A stretch of DNA of 64,000 nt from Pelodera strongyloides (lineage: Eukaryota > Nematoda > Chromadorea > Rhabditida > Rhabditidae): contig JAANDG010000028.1 in the NCBI GenBank assembly GCA_036852015.1, forward strand, positions 62,001-126,000, in the 5' to 3' direction. The notes under the pieces were generated by a model. It ran no database searches. It was not told where the DNA came from and was given only the letters and a program-made list of their open reading frames with translations. The stretch's first letter is position 1. Each line of letters begins with the position of its first letter. A program made the translations under genes and the position numbers. Shown piece by piece: positions 48,586 to 62,306 of the stretch.

Positions 48586-51500
48586 GCCTCTTCATCTCTC
48601 TTCATTTCGAATGCTCTATATCTCTTGTAAATCTCTCGTGAAAAGCTCACATTGGTACTAACGTCATAGGCATAGTAAAACACATTGAAACTCTTCAAAG
48701 GGCGCGTCGAGGCGGAGGCAAGTCACCACTTTAGCGTACTAGTCAACTACCAAGTACCAACTACTGTAGTTATTTCTAAACCAACCCTCGGTTCCCTTGC
48801 AGGTCCAAGTATGGTATACTGTTTCGCCGAGTTGTGCCGAACCGGCGATACTTCCCTCCGGTCCGTCCCTTCTGATTGTGTAGGAGCACTTGGGTGGTAC
48901 TGATTGCAGGTTGATAGTTTCGGCTATCATTCTTGAGCTGAAGTAGATATTGATTAATGACAGTTTATCTCTCTTTCTCTCTCTTGGATCACGCTCAAAA
49001 GTTCCATGGCTCTATTGATCAAGCAAAAGTCCTTAGAGTGAGAAAATTAAAACCTCATTGTTAGGTTAGCTTTCTTACAACTAGGGTTAATAAGTGAGAT
49101 TTGCGAATCATGTGCTATGTAAGCAGCAGAGTAGCGATTGAGCTTAATATGGTGCAAAATGGTGTGCCAAATTGGTGCCAAATTGGTGCAAAAAAACTTC
49201 GCGTGCCTTGATCCAGACGATTTTCCTCCTTGAACACTGCAAGGTGAATTAAATGTCACACATTGCACCGCACACAAGACACAACCGCCTTTTTCAGTTA
49301 TTCCATTGTAAAGTTTATCGTCAAACATTTAAGATAATTCCACCTCACTCCACATCAATACATTGCACAAACACATTCAATTTTAAAGCAAAGGGGACCT
49401 GAAAGCTTGATTTTCAGGCTTGTGAAAGTTTAAAACTTACGTGGGCCTGACATTGAGCCTAGTCTCTAGGCTCTCGTCGTGAAGGACTGGCGAGAAGCAC
49501 TGGAGTAGATAAGATCTATCAGAGACAGTCAGCAGTTCTCCATTGTGAAGGATGTTGATTACTACTGAAGTATTCACTCCGGCGGGGTTTTGCTGAAAAA
49601 ACTGAGCATACAATTTCCCGTAAAATATAAGAAATGTTTCACCGTCATCCCGAGCTACTTGCCGTTACGTCCAAAAATTCACGTCAAAAATTACCGTCAC
49701 GACAAAAATTGTTGGCCCGAAAAAAATGACGTCACGAAAAATTTTCGTCACCTCAAAATGTGCATTATGTTAAATTACTCACCGAGCTTATAGATACAGC
49801 TCCACACTCCTTGACCTTGACGGACATAGTGACGGTGTGTGGTCCAGCGTACAGGTGACGGTCGACCTTCTGAATGTATGTAATTGGAGAATGATAGAGG
49901 ACCGAGAGAAAGAGTGTTAAAAAAAGGTTAACGCTAGGACTGTTCTTCAGGGTCCCGAAGAGGTCCCTGCAGTCCGCTGTGGTCTACCGAAGTGGTGAGC
50001 TCTAGAGATATAGCGATTGAGAAAGTTGTGGATTAAGCAGAAGGATGACTAGTAGAGAAAACTAGTGATTGAGTGAGGTACCGTAGCTTCAGGATCGAAC
50101 CTACAAACGGAAGTCGAACCTGTGAGCACTGTGGATCGTGTTCCTTTCCTTTCACAGCTATTATTCCCACAAATCGTGGCGGCACAAGAACCGACACCTA
50201 GAGTACGGTAGGTGAATGGCACCACAATGTACAAGTATAAAAGAGTACTCAAACAATTATTTGTTTCCCCTAACAGCTTTAAATTTCAATTGAAGCCTGT
50301 AATAATCTGATCTTCTCTATGTACATTTCAAAGGGCAAATTCAATTTTCACATGTTCGCTAAGCCTAAGCCTAAGCCTAAGCCTAAATTTGAATTATACA
50401 TAGCAATCTACCTGGAATCCTGTGTGTGAACATTGCATGGAGAGAGCATCGGGTGAAATAATAGGTGTTTGAGCGATGGACGGACGCGAGATTCCTGCAC
50501 CTACAATAAGTAAAGTACCCATTCAGTTCGCCGGTGGAAAAAAAAAGAAAAAAGAATTAGCGGTTACATATGAAACGGAGGAACCATTTGGTGACGGTTC
50601 ATTGGTTTTTCGTAGGCCCGCCCATTTGTGGATATCTTCGTGACCATGTGGTGACCAAATTTCATCAAAACCGACACCAACTGGTCACCAAAAGGTCACG
50701 ATCCTGTCACGAGCCAGCCACCAGATGGTTTTTTTCCATTTGGTGACGGGACAATGACGGTTTTTCTGTGGTTTCGGCAACTATTTCGTTTTCGTTTTCT
50801 ATTTTATTTTTTCAACTATTTCGTTATGTAGGTGAATACTCTGTTTTGAAATAACCGAACAACCATCGGGCTGCGATGAAGAAAACGAGAGAAATACCGA
50901 TAAACTACCAATACGGCAACAAACAAAACTGCGCATGCAACTCACAATCTGTGAAAAGTTTTTGCCGTTATAGGTATAAAACGTGTAGTCTTCTAGGCGA
51001 ACAAACTACCTATGATTGAAATATACTCTTACCTCCAACATTCTTCCGGTTACCTTCTGGTAACTGTTCATAGTTGCTTCCTCTCTGGGTCGGCACATAA
51101 TAAGGTTCTTCTGTTACTTCAGGACTTGAAGCAGGAGTCTCAGCTTGCTTCGTTTCCTCATATGGGTTGTTCGGCAGTGCTGGCTCTTCATATCCTATTG
51201 TGTGTAGTTTGGTCTCCGCATGCGGCTCCGGTGTCGTAGTCTGTAGTCTGTAGTTCTGAGTTGTTTCCGTGTTTAGTTTCCACACGGGACGTGCGGGTGC
51301 GGCAGCTGATGCGGAGAAATCTACATTTGAATATCCTACTGTAGTACTAGGCTCCTCAACCCATTCTGGTAAAGGTACGGTGACGAGAATCTGAAACGAG
51401 TTTTCATTTGTATTATCTGTACTCTGTATGTAGGACCCTATATAGCATCCTTACAACTACTAGAGGAAGATATTATATAAATATTATTATTGTACGCGCC

Positions 51501-54500
51501 AGCTGCAAGTGGCACACTTACAGATTTTGCGACGACCTACGGGAGCAACAGAAAAGACTGAAACGAGAATCATGAATCAGTAACTTTTCCACTAAAGAAG
51601 ACTTACCTCGTTAGTAGATCCTGTTGATTCGGACGGTTTGCCTGCAACAGTAAACATGGCATAAACATGATATAATAAACAGCTATAAAATATACAACTC
51701 GTCAGATATTTAAAAATCCTACCACTGAAACAGGAAAATCATTAGCTTCTTATATGCGTAAACTTAAACTAGTCATCTTTGTTATAAACAGTGGAGCCAA
51801 TCCCTTACCGAAAGGTGGTTGGAAATATGTTTCGCCGCTCGGTACAAATGGTAATTCAGAAGTTTCTTCAGCGGGTTCCGTTTCGGTTTCCGGTTCCCGG
51901 GAGGGTGCCTGTACAGGTGTGGTCCACACTAAAAGTACTTTTTAATGCGATGTTGTCAACCGCTAATCGTGTTTGTATTTTATTAGTTCACTACTGGGAC
52001 TAGCCTGTGTGTCCTCTCTCTTGGTTACTTTGGTTTTATTCCTCGTTTGTGCGTTTTGTATGAGACTTCTATTATTTTTGGGTAGGCTTAGCTTAGGCTT
52101 AGGCTTAGGGCTCAACATAAAGGTCAAAGCTATTGGTATCAAACATAATTGGAACGCAGAAAGCATCCAAAACTTCCTATAAGGAGCAGACTCACCAGGC
52201 CTGGCTTGAGTAGGTCGGGTGCTTGGAATTAGCGTCGGCGTCGGTGGAGGTGTCGGCGTTGGCGATACTGTCGATATAGGTGTAGGCGGTGACGTCGACG
52301 AAGTAAAGTCGGTGAACATGGGTGCCGTCTCCCATTGAGGTCGTGCAGTGGAAAGAGGTTCTAAAACAATGGTTGACTAATTGAATTTTAGACTCACCAC
52401 TACGTATGAAGTGGGTGAGACCATTTGGTGACGGTTCACTGGTCTTTTCGTTTGCCAGTCCGTTTAGAGACCTCTTTGTAACCACGTGGTGACCAAATTT
52501 CACCGAAAACCGTTATCAACTGTCATCAAATGGTCGCGCACCAGTCGTAAACCAGTCACCAGATGGTTTTTCGGTAAAAAACATTTGGTGACGGGCCAAC
52601 AACGGTTTTTCTGTGGTTTCGGCAATTATTTCGCTTTCCTGTCTTCCGCTTGGGTCTATGCCTAGATGAGGCTAGCTTGCTTATTTGTGGTACAAACACT
52701 TCTCAAATTTCCGTGATTAAGATGCTTCTTATAAAATACAAATGTATGTGTGCGAGGAGTTCGTTTACGTATTCGTATTCTCATGATTTCCTTAGTTCCA
52801 TAATTTCTCTTGAAGTTTTAAATTTACCCTTTCTAATACTTACCAACAGCAAGGTCTAGGATCATATTCGCAAGCTTCTTGGCCAAGAGCCGGTCACTTG
52901 TCGAGCCGAGAAGTAGTAGGTTATCATTAGCATCTCCGGTCAAATCCATCAGAATTGGTGGGTCGGCATCCGGGGATGAGACAACCAACATGTGAATGCC
53001 CAAGTCACGGGCCGCCTGAACGACATGGGGTAAACAAAAAAAAAATTAGATACAATTGGCCGCTTTACACTTGCACCCAGATCTGATTTCTTGATTTTGC
53101 CTTAACATGTACATTTGCACCCGTTTCTCAATTAAAAGCGTAAGTGGGTTGGGCATCAGGGCCCTAATCAATACCAGTCAATAAATTTTACGACGCACGT
53201 ATTTGTGTTTGGTTTAGTACTCATACATATAATAGTCACCAACGCTCGCAAAACATAGTACACAAAAGTATAAGCAGGAAGACTGCAAAAACTCAATGAG
53301 TGATACTGTTGTACGTTTCAATCGATTATCAAATACTCAGGTATTGGGACAGGAGACACTCAAACAACAATATCATGATTACATGCCAATGTCACAGTAC
53401 CTTTGCTGGAGTCATTACATCATCGTCTGTCATACCGTCTGTAATAACTACAAGCACATTTTCCGCATCCTCGCGATCTCCCTAAATCAATAAATATCAA
53501 TCGATAATATCAATCGACAATCAACCGAGACCGCTCATTTATGGCGGTATTGTCAGAAGAAGATGGTACATATGACCACCGACGACCGAACCTGTGAATA
53601 TAAACACTATTCACAGCAATTAATATATGACTACTAAAAAAAAAACTGAAATCGAATTGGTCATACTTCAAAGGATTTTAAAATATAACGCTATGGTGCG
53701 CACCAGAAGAGTTTGCATGCGATGAATAAAGCTTTGGAGGTCAAGGTATTATTAAAGAACCTACCCTGGCTCTGGTGAAGGCGAACTTGGTCACTTTGTC
53801 AATGGCCTTTCCTAGTTTTGTGGCTCCTCGCATGTACTCCGTGTCCGCAATGTCATCCATTACGAATTGCCGGCAATTGTGCCTTCTCAGGGAAAATTCC
53901 AAATATGGCTCAAGATTGAATTGGATTAGTGACACCTGAATGATATCTTGTGGAGCAAAATAGTTGAGTGTAGTTCAAAAATTTGTGATCTTAGACAAAA
54001 ATAACATGATGTGTATCAAAATAGCCGATCTTGCACGTTAGATCAAAGATCAAAGTGGCCTGATACGTCGTGGAAAAAACACTGGTAGTACGTGCGTAAA
54101 CAACACGTGGAGAAAACAAAGCGTACAAAGCGGCATACCTGAACTCCTCCAGGTCCGACATTGTTAAATCTGGTCACCGTGTCGTGGACGATGTGCAACG
54201 CTTGCGAGTACTTGTACTGTGTGAATGAGCTGCTTGAATCGACGAGGAAGACCACGTCCACTTTTCGCTCATCACTTGGATCGTTTCGCGATGGACAAGG
54301 TACTAAAGCATTCTTTTGAGTAAACCTCTTGATTTGGCCTCTTATACTCACCGTTTTGAAAAAGTGGTGGCAGGTGTAGAGCTTTTTTATGTCGCCCTTT
54401 TGAAAACAAACAAGATCAACAACCAATATGTGTACACTCCAACCTATTTTTTTGGCAAAAAAAGACATATGCGAAATTTGTGGCAAGAGAATTAGGAAGT

Positions 54501-57500
54501 GACTATACTGCTAACCGTTAAAATATTCAAATATTCATGAACCCTCACCTTTAGGTACGGACACCATCTCATGACGAGGTGGTTGAGTCTGTAGAGGTGG
54601 TCGTTCAGTGTCCACATGAGGAGGGAGCGGGTGTGCTGGTAAGTGTTCTTCCGGTTGAGCTGTCGGTAACGATGTTACATGCGTTGGCCGTGTTTCGGGC
54701 TGGGGAGTCGACGGCGCAAAGGTCTGAATGGGAGCCCTCGACCGGACTGTTTGTGGCTGAACCGTCTCGGTTGCCTGGGTTGGTGGCGGACTACTTTGTG
54801 TCTGAGTTATAATTTTACTGGTAGTTGTCTCTAAGGGTCTTGTTGTAGTTGACTGTGTTTTTAGAGATATAGGCCGACTGGTGACCGTCGGCCTACTCCA
54901 ACTGGTTGATGGTATATGAGTCACGGTGGAGGGGGAGGGAGGCGCCGGCGTTCTCGAAACAGACTTGAATGTAATTAGCGGTTGTGTTTCTTCCGTTTTC
55001 TCAGTAGTGGACTCAACTCGCCCTGCAAAAAAATTGTTTCCTAAGGAGGTTAGTTTTCAAAATTTGGTAAGGATAAATTTTTAAAGGCTTTTATTGGAAC
55101 AAAAAAACTTTACATAATTCATCCGAACCCTGCTTATATGGGTGAATCATCGAATGACACGTACCTTGCACGGGTCTAGGAATTGGTTCCTCTATTCGAA
55201 TAGGAGCAGTGGTCACAACACCGTGGTCCTACAAATATCGTCCTGTACAACAAGCAAGAAAGCAATAAGACAACATCTCGTAATTGCCGCGTTCCTTTTC
55301 ATGGTAAAAAAATGCACTTTTTTGCATTGTTCTCTTTATCTTCTGTGCGCCGAAAGGATTGATGATGCCTGGGGAATAAACAAAATCACACACTTGCCAC
55401 ACAACAAACTGGATTGCATAACATAAAACAATTACACAGCAAACACGTCAAAACACTCACTACACTCGGTGGTTGGTGGCCAACATCAAACATGTTTTCC
55501 AATTCTGCGTCGAAAATTGAGTTGTCTGGAAGTATCGGTGTAGTTGTCGTGGTTTTCGTCGTTGTTGAGGTGGTCACAGGAGTCGTTGTCGTTGTGGATC
55601 TGGTCGTAGTAGTCGTAGTAGTAGTAGTGGTGGTTGTGCTCGTTGTCGTGGATGTTTTCCTCTTTTCCGTCGTCCATCGGCTTGTTCTCACTGGCCTGGT
55701 CGTGCCCCAAAGCCTAGTTTGCCTAGTCCTGGCTGTTATAAACACAGTTATTGCTGTTGCATCATCTTGTACAGGTTCCGTGGTAAAGAAGTCGATTGGT
55801 TCCTTGGCTGGCCTCTGTTTTCTAGTTGTCCATGAGAATTTTGTCTCTGTTTGTACAGTTGCAGTTTTATCTCCCGATGATATTTTCAGATTCACTGTCG
55901 TTTGTTTCTCTCCCGAAGTATCTACAGAATTGTCTGCAAAGGGATTGAAATTCTGATAGTCCTCGTATTCTATGGGGATAGGTGTGGGAAAAATATTGTC
56001 CTTTGAGCCATTAACCGGCAAGGTTGTTGTTAATGTTGGAGTGGCGGTTGAGGAAGACAATCGAGTAGCTTGCAAACGAGTAACATTGACCGAATCCGGC
56101 AAACTCGGCGAAGTAAGCGATGTTGTAGGCGAAGGTGTTGGTTGGCTACTCGGTATTGCAGAGGTTGCCCTCTCCTCAGTCGTAGTGATTACTGAACTGG
56201 TGTCTAAAACAATTAGTTCCACGCCCGTGCCGTCTGTTGGTCTCGTCCCTATGACAGTCGAATTCGACGCTTGAACTGTGGTGGGCGTTTCAGCCTCGGC
56301 AGACTTCGTCACTGTCATTCCTTCGTCGCTTTCAGCAGTATGGTCCTTTTCGAATGAATCAAATGCAGGTTGACTGGTAGCTGTAGGTGAAACCTGAACA
56401 ACTGACTGCTGCTTATCAACGAACGTTGCTTGCTCCATCGGCTCATCCGTAGATCCTTGTTGATTCTCGTCCATCATTCCACTCAAATCGTCTTCGAAGT
56501 TCACATTGTCAAATGGAACTTCGTCCGACTCCTGTGGTACTTCGATAGTTACGGAAGGTTCCGTTCCTCCTACATCCTTGCCTGGCTCTTCAAAACTATC
56601 ATCTCCGCTTACTTCGTTCGATAACATCGGGAAGGTTATCGTTGCAGTTTCTATCGTGGCAGTAGTTGACATAGTCTCAGTCTCAGTGGTGCCAGTATCA
56701 GGCTTTACAGTGACAACATCACCGATAGTTTTGTTCTGCTGCGTCGAAGGTTTTTCTGTATCAGGAACAATTTTGAAACGCCTAGTCGTTGGTTCAAATT
56801 TCATTCTTTCAACGTTTTCTCTGAACTCATCAAACATGTTGTTAGTTGGCACAAACGGCACACTTTTTGTGGTGGCTATGGATGATCCACCGTCTTTTTG
56901 TGGTAACATAACATCGACCGAAACGGTCAAAATCGGCACTGCATGTGATGTTGTAGGCGAAGATGTTGGCCTTCTAGTCGTTAATTCAGAATTTGCCTGC
57001 TCCTCAGTCGTAGTGGTTGCTGAACTGGTGTCTAAAACAACTGTTTCCACGCTCGTTCCATTTGTTCGTGTCACCTCTCTTGTAGTTGAAGTAGAAGGTT
57101 GACTTGTGGTAGGCGTTTCAGTCTCGGCAAACGCCGTCACAGTCGTCAATTTGCCACCTTTATCAGTATCGTCATTTTCGAGTGAATCAAATGCAGGTTG
57201 ACTGGTAGCTGTAGACGAAACTTGAACAGTTGACTGCTGCTTAACAACGAACTTTGCTTGCTCCATCGGCTCATCCGTAGATCCTTGCTGATTCTCGTCA
57301 ATCATTCCACTCAAATCGTCTTCGAATTCCACATTGTCAAATGGAACTTCATCAGACTCCTGTGGTAGTTCGACAGTTTCGGAAGGTTCTGCTCCTGCTA
57401 CATCCTTGTCTGGCTCTTCAAAACTATCATCTCCGCTTACTTCGTTCGATAACATCGGGAAGGTTATCGTAGCAGTTTCTACCGGGGCCTCAGTTGGCAT

Positions 57501-60500
57501 AGTTTCGTTGATGTCAGCATCAGGTTTCACAGTCACAGTCGAACTCACAGTGGTGACCTGCTTTGTCAAAGGGGTCTCTGTATCAAGGACAATTTTGAAA
57601 CGCCTGGTCGTTGGTTCAAATTTCATTCGTTCAGCGTTTTCTCTAAACTCATCAAACATATTGTTAATCGGCACAAACGGCACACTTTTTGTGGTGGCTA
57701 TGGAAGGACGACCTTCCACAGTGAAAATGGAGTCAGAAGGACTGCTAGTCGTGGCAATGACCACTTCCGTCACACGGTTATCAACAACAACACTCGGCAC
57801 ACTATGGTTATTTGGAATAATCTCTGTTGCTACCACTTGAACTCCTCCCATCTCCTCATGCTCATCGATGTTGAACTCTTCTTGTGGCTTTTCTTTCTCT
57901 AAAATCACTGGCATCGTGGTGGTTTCTTGTTCTTCGTGTTCAGCTGCAGTTGTCTCAGCCTCCTCTTCCTTTTCTGGTATCTCTGTCACTGCACTTGTTG
58001 TCTCCTCCTCTTCAGCGGAAATCCACTCTCCGCCGGTTTCCTCGCTTGCTTCCTCTTCGAATGTAGTTGCCTCTATTACTGGAGTCGTTGCTGTCGACAA
58101 CTCCTCGGTTACTTCTTCTTCTTCTTCAAACATTTCCGCTTTTGTAGTCTTAGCAGATGGAACGGTCATCTCTTCTAGATGCTTCTGCGTTGTCGACGGC
58201 TCGGTAGTTACCGTGACCGTTGGATATGATGGAGTCGATGTCTCAGTTGCCTCAGTTGTTGGTATTGTGGGACGTACAGTAGGTGAAGTGGGCATACTTG
58301 ACAATTCTTCTGTAACTTCTTCAAACATTTTCTCTCTCGTAGACTCGGCCGCCACAACAGTAATTTCTTCTGGCAGACTTGGAGTTGGCGAAGTTAAAGT
58401 GACCGTCTGAGATACCCTTGTCGCTTCCGAAGTCGATGTTTCTTCAAATTCAGCTGTAACAATAGACGTCTCCGATGTAGCCTCGGAGGAACTTTCTGTA
58501 AACGGCCACATCATCGACGGTTCTTTAGTTATTGCCGACTCCAAAGAAGTTTGAGTGGTTTCAGTTTCTGGTGAGATCGCTGGGGGCGAAACAGTTGATA
58601 CAACTTCGGGCGGTCGAGATACGTGAGTACTTTTTGGCGTCGCAATGCTTGAGGCTGTGGAGGTCGGAGATGCAGCCTTGGTTACAGTAGTGTGTTCTAT
58701 TGTTGATGTTTCCAAAGATACGGTGCTGACGGTCGACGATAAGGTGCTCGGTTCTGTACGATGTCTAGGTATTATGTGCTCTAAAGTGCTCTGCGACGGC
58801 GTCGCCCTTGCTTCCGTTGTCATCGTGGCGACAGGTTGGGTGGTGGTGGTGGTTGTGCTGTGCGTGGTAGGGGTAGTGGGTTCGGACGTGGAATGTGCCA
58901 TGGACGTCGATGGTGCCACCTCAATCGGTGCCGTCGTGTGTGCAACACTCGTTGTTGACACGGTTTCTACCTGAACGGAAAGATATAAGAAATTTTTTAT
59001 AGATCAATGCACAGCAACTTTGTTGTTTACATACATCGATAATTACATTTGATTGCGGATATTCACATAATTCTTTGTGTTCGTTTCTCTTCTAAAGGCG
59101 TCAAGAACCCAACCTTTTCCATTGTTTCATCTTTATTGAAACTTGTCTCTGGTGCTTTAGTGATCTTTTCTGTCGGTCGAACGGGCTAAATTAAAGAGAG
59201 ACGAGTAAACTGTGCCAACTACGTGTTTCTCGTGGTTATGTCGAGTGTGTATTCTGTGTTAGAATATGATATGTTACACTATGATTGTGATAGGTGATAG
59301 GGTATCTCTATGATTTGTGCATAAAGTGTTTTTAACAGCTAGAAAACCCACCGTAGTTTTCCTTGTTGTAGTGGTTTGCGTAGTTCTCGGAGTGGTCGTG
59401 GAAGCCGTCGTGGATTGTGATCTGGGTGTAGCGGTAGTATGCGTCGACTTCACTGTGGAAGATCTCTAAAATCAGAAAAATACATAATGGGGTTTCCCAG
59501 TATGGCCGGTTTTCCTTCCAAGCATAGAAAAAATTACCTTATCGGACCTATATGAGAATATCTACAGACAGTTTTAGCGGCAGTAGCCACGAGCCTTTTT
59601 TTTCAAGAGTGGATGCACTATGCATTTTCCTTTCATTTTTGTTATAGCATGGCGGATTTTCTAGAATGCGGAAAAATTTCAAAGGTGTATTACAAATTGC
59701 GGTAAATTGCACACGAGGTGCATGTGATACTTAGGAAGCAAACATGAAACCCCATAAATCTGCAAGAATGTCATTACTTCTGTAACATTTTCATATTATA
59801 CATCCCACTGTTGAAACGTAGCAGCCAAATGACTGCTATTTTCTGGACTTTATTTGTGAACCTATTTTCTGCTCAATTTACAACAGCAATTCCAACAAAT
59901 CACAAACAGTTCTTTGCTTATTTATTTATTATTTACTAAATAACACCACAGGGTGTGCATCACAATGCAGAGTGCTTACTTGATCCACGGAAACTAACCT
60001 AACAAACATTTATCGTTGCCGGCTACAGTCTACCTCATAGCGAAGAACTTACCGTAGTAGGGGCTGCAGTCATTTCGGACGACATTTCAAAAGCGCTCTC
60101 GCTTTCCTCATCAAATCTTGGTGTGGTGGTTCTTGGGGTTGCAGTAGCTATTGAGGGATGCCGAGGTGTAGTTGGTGGCCTACTTGCGGGGACGTGTGTC
60201 ATCATGGATGGTCTCACTGGCGATGGCATCATGGGTGGTACTTCTGAGGGCACATGTGGCATCATGGGTGGTCCTTCAGCTGGCATATGTGGCATCATGG
60301 GTGGCCCTTCTGAAGGCATATGAGGCATCTTGGGCGGTCGCTCAGGTGGCATATGTGGTATCATGGGTGGTCGCTCAGGTGTCATATGTGGCATCATGGG
60401 TGGCCCTTCTGAAGGCATATGAGGCATCATGGGCGGTCGCTCAGGTGGCATATGTGGTATCATGGGTGGTCGCTCAGGTGGCATATGTGGCATCATGGGT

Positions 60501-62271
60501 GGCCGCTCGGGCGGCATATGAGGCATCATGGGTGGCCCTTCTGAAGGCATATGCGGCATCATAGGTGAAATCTCGGGTTGCATATGTGGCATCGTGGGTG
60601 GTCGCTCAGGTGGCATATGAGTTATCATAGGCAGTCCTTCTGAAGGCATATGCGGCATCATAGGTGGTCGCTCGGGTGGCATAGGAGGCATCGTGGGTGG
60701 TCGCTCAGGTGGCATATGAGTTATCATAGGTGGTCCTTCTGAGGGCATATGCGGCGCCATAGGTGGTCGCTCGGATGGCATAGGAGGCATCATAGGTGGC
60801 CCTTCTGAAAGCATATGCGGCATCATAGGTGGTCGCTCGGGTGGCATATGTGGCATCATGGGTGGCTCGAGTGCCATATGTGGCATCATGGGTGGTCGCT
60901 CGGGTGGCATATGTGGCATCATGGGAGGTCTTGCAGGTGGCGCACGAGAAACCATAGAAGGCATATGTTGTTCTGTTACTTTTCCATGCGTTGTTGTCAT
61001 TGTTGTTACTTGTGCTGTCGTTTCTTCCTGAAATACCTTTTGCATAGACGGGATCGGAATTTAAGGTTTTTGCCCTGAATCATTCAATTCGCCTGCTTTC
61101 CGTTTGCCTCATAGTTTACTTGTGTATCATACTGCTGAGTTCGACGTCGTCTGACAGTTTAGAGGTAAGCTGCCCATACAAGGAGCTCGGATGCGATTCC
61201 TGTCCTAGGCGATAAATCCTACCAAATGTGAAAAATATCGTCATCTTTACCTCGACCTCGTTGAATCCCTCCTCGATGATCTTGTCCAGGTCTTCGGAGG
61301 TGACGCCGTCTCCGACCTCTTCCAAAGTCTCGCCCAAGTGCTTGCCAATCTCCTCAACCAAAGTTGACTCAAGATCCTTCCGAAGTTGTTCGTTCATGCC
61401 GTTCTTTTCGTTGTCACGATCCATCCTGTAAGTGACTTTGATAAGGCATTCAGAACCCGGCTTTACCGATTCAATTGCCCAAATTTGGGGTGATTTTGTA
61501 TAATTCGAATAATACACACGAGTCCCCATAGCATACGAATAAACATGCCCTACACCTTTAAAAACTATTACTCACAGCTCAAGAACCCTTGGTATCGTTC
61601 GGTCCAGTTCTCTGTCGACGGCCACCACGAGCTTCTTATCCATTTTCGGATCCGTACTGCCGACCATGGCGTCGACTTGGACGACGTTCGAAGAGGCGTC
61701 CGACTTCTAGAAGTGGTAACGTCATAGTAAGCTTTTTTATATTCATCATCTAATCCCCATCCAATTGACAAAATAAAGGGGATGCGTTCAAAGGCAAAAA
61801 CAATAATATTGTAGAGTACAGCAACATAAAAATACTGTGAGGATAAATAGATTGAACATAACGATGGGACAGTCACATCGAGGTAGAGAGACAGACAATG
61901 AGAGCTCGAACGAGAGAGAGGAGAGAGAAGTGAGAGAGAGAGAAAAAGAGGAGAGAGAAGTGAGAGAGGGAGAAAGAGAGAGAGTGAGGAGAGAGAAGAG
62001 AGAGAGAGAAGAGAGAGCGAAGAGAGAGAGAGTGAGATTCAGATGGCAATAGAGGGAGAGTACTGTCCACATTAAAATAATCACACCAACCTTTCTTCGT
62101 CCCCTCAGGATCTCGAGCGTGTTTCTGTCCACCTCCTTCACGATAACATGCGGGTTTATAAACGTGCCCATTCCACTAAAAGTTTTTCTTTTGGTAATTT
62201 CCGTAAAGAAAAGGAAGCATCCACATATTTGACATTAACCTATCACACAAACTATCCTGCCTTCCTCTCTC

Positions 62272-62306
<35 letters not shown>

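Noticed and set aside
50082..50197. Longer version of the ZP exon ending at 50082
   Set aside because: Joining it to exon 49783-49869 puts that exon in a frame with a stop; the donor at 50104 keeps the frame and the KECGAVSISSQNPAGV sequence.
55414..55956. 180-residue Val-rich + strand open frame
   Set aside because: It is the antisense shadow of the Thr-rich exon of gene 5 (ACC/ACT read backwards as GGT/AGT/GTT).
60172..60564. 130-residue + strand open frame over the 33-bp repeat
   Set aside because: Antisense of the Met/Pro/His repeat, open only because each repeat unit is a multiple of three.
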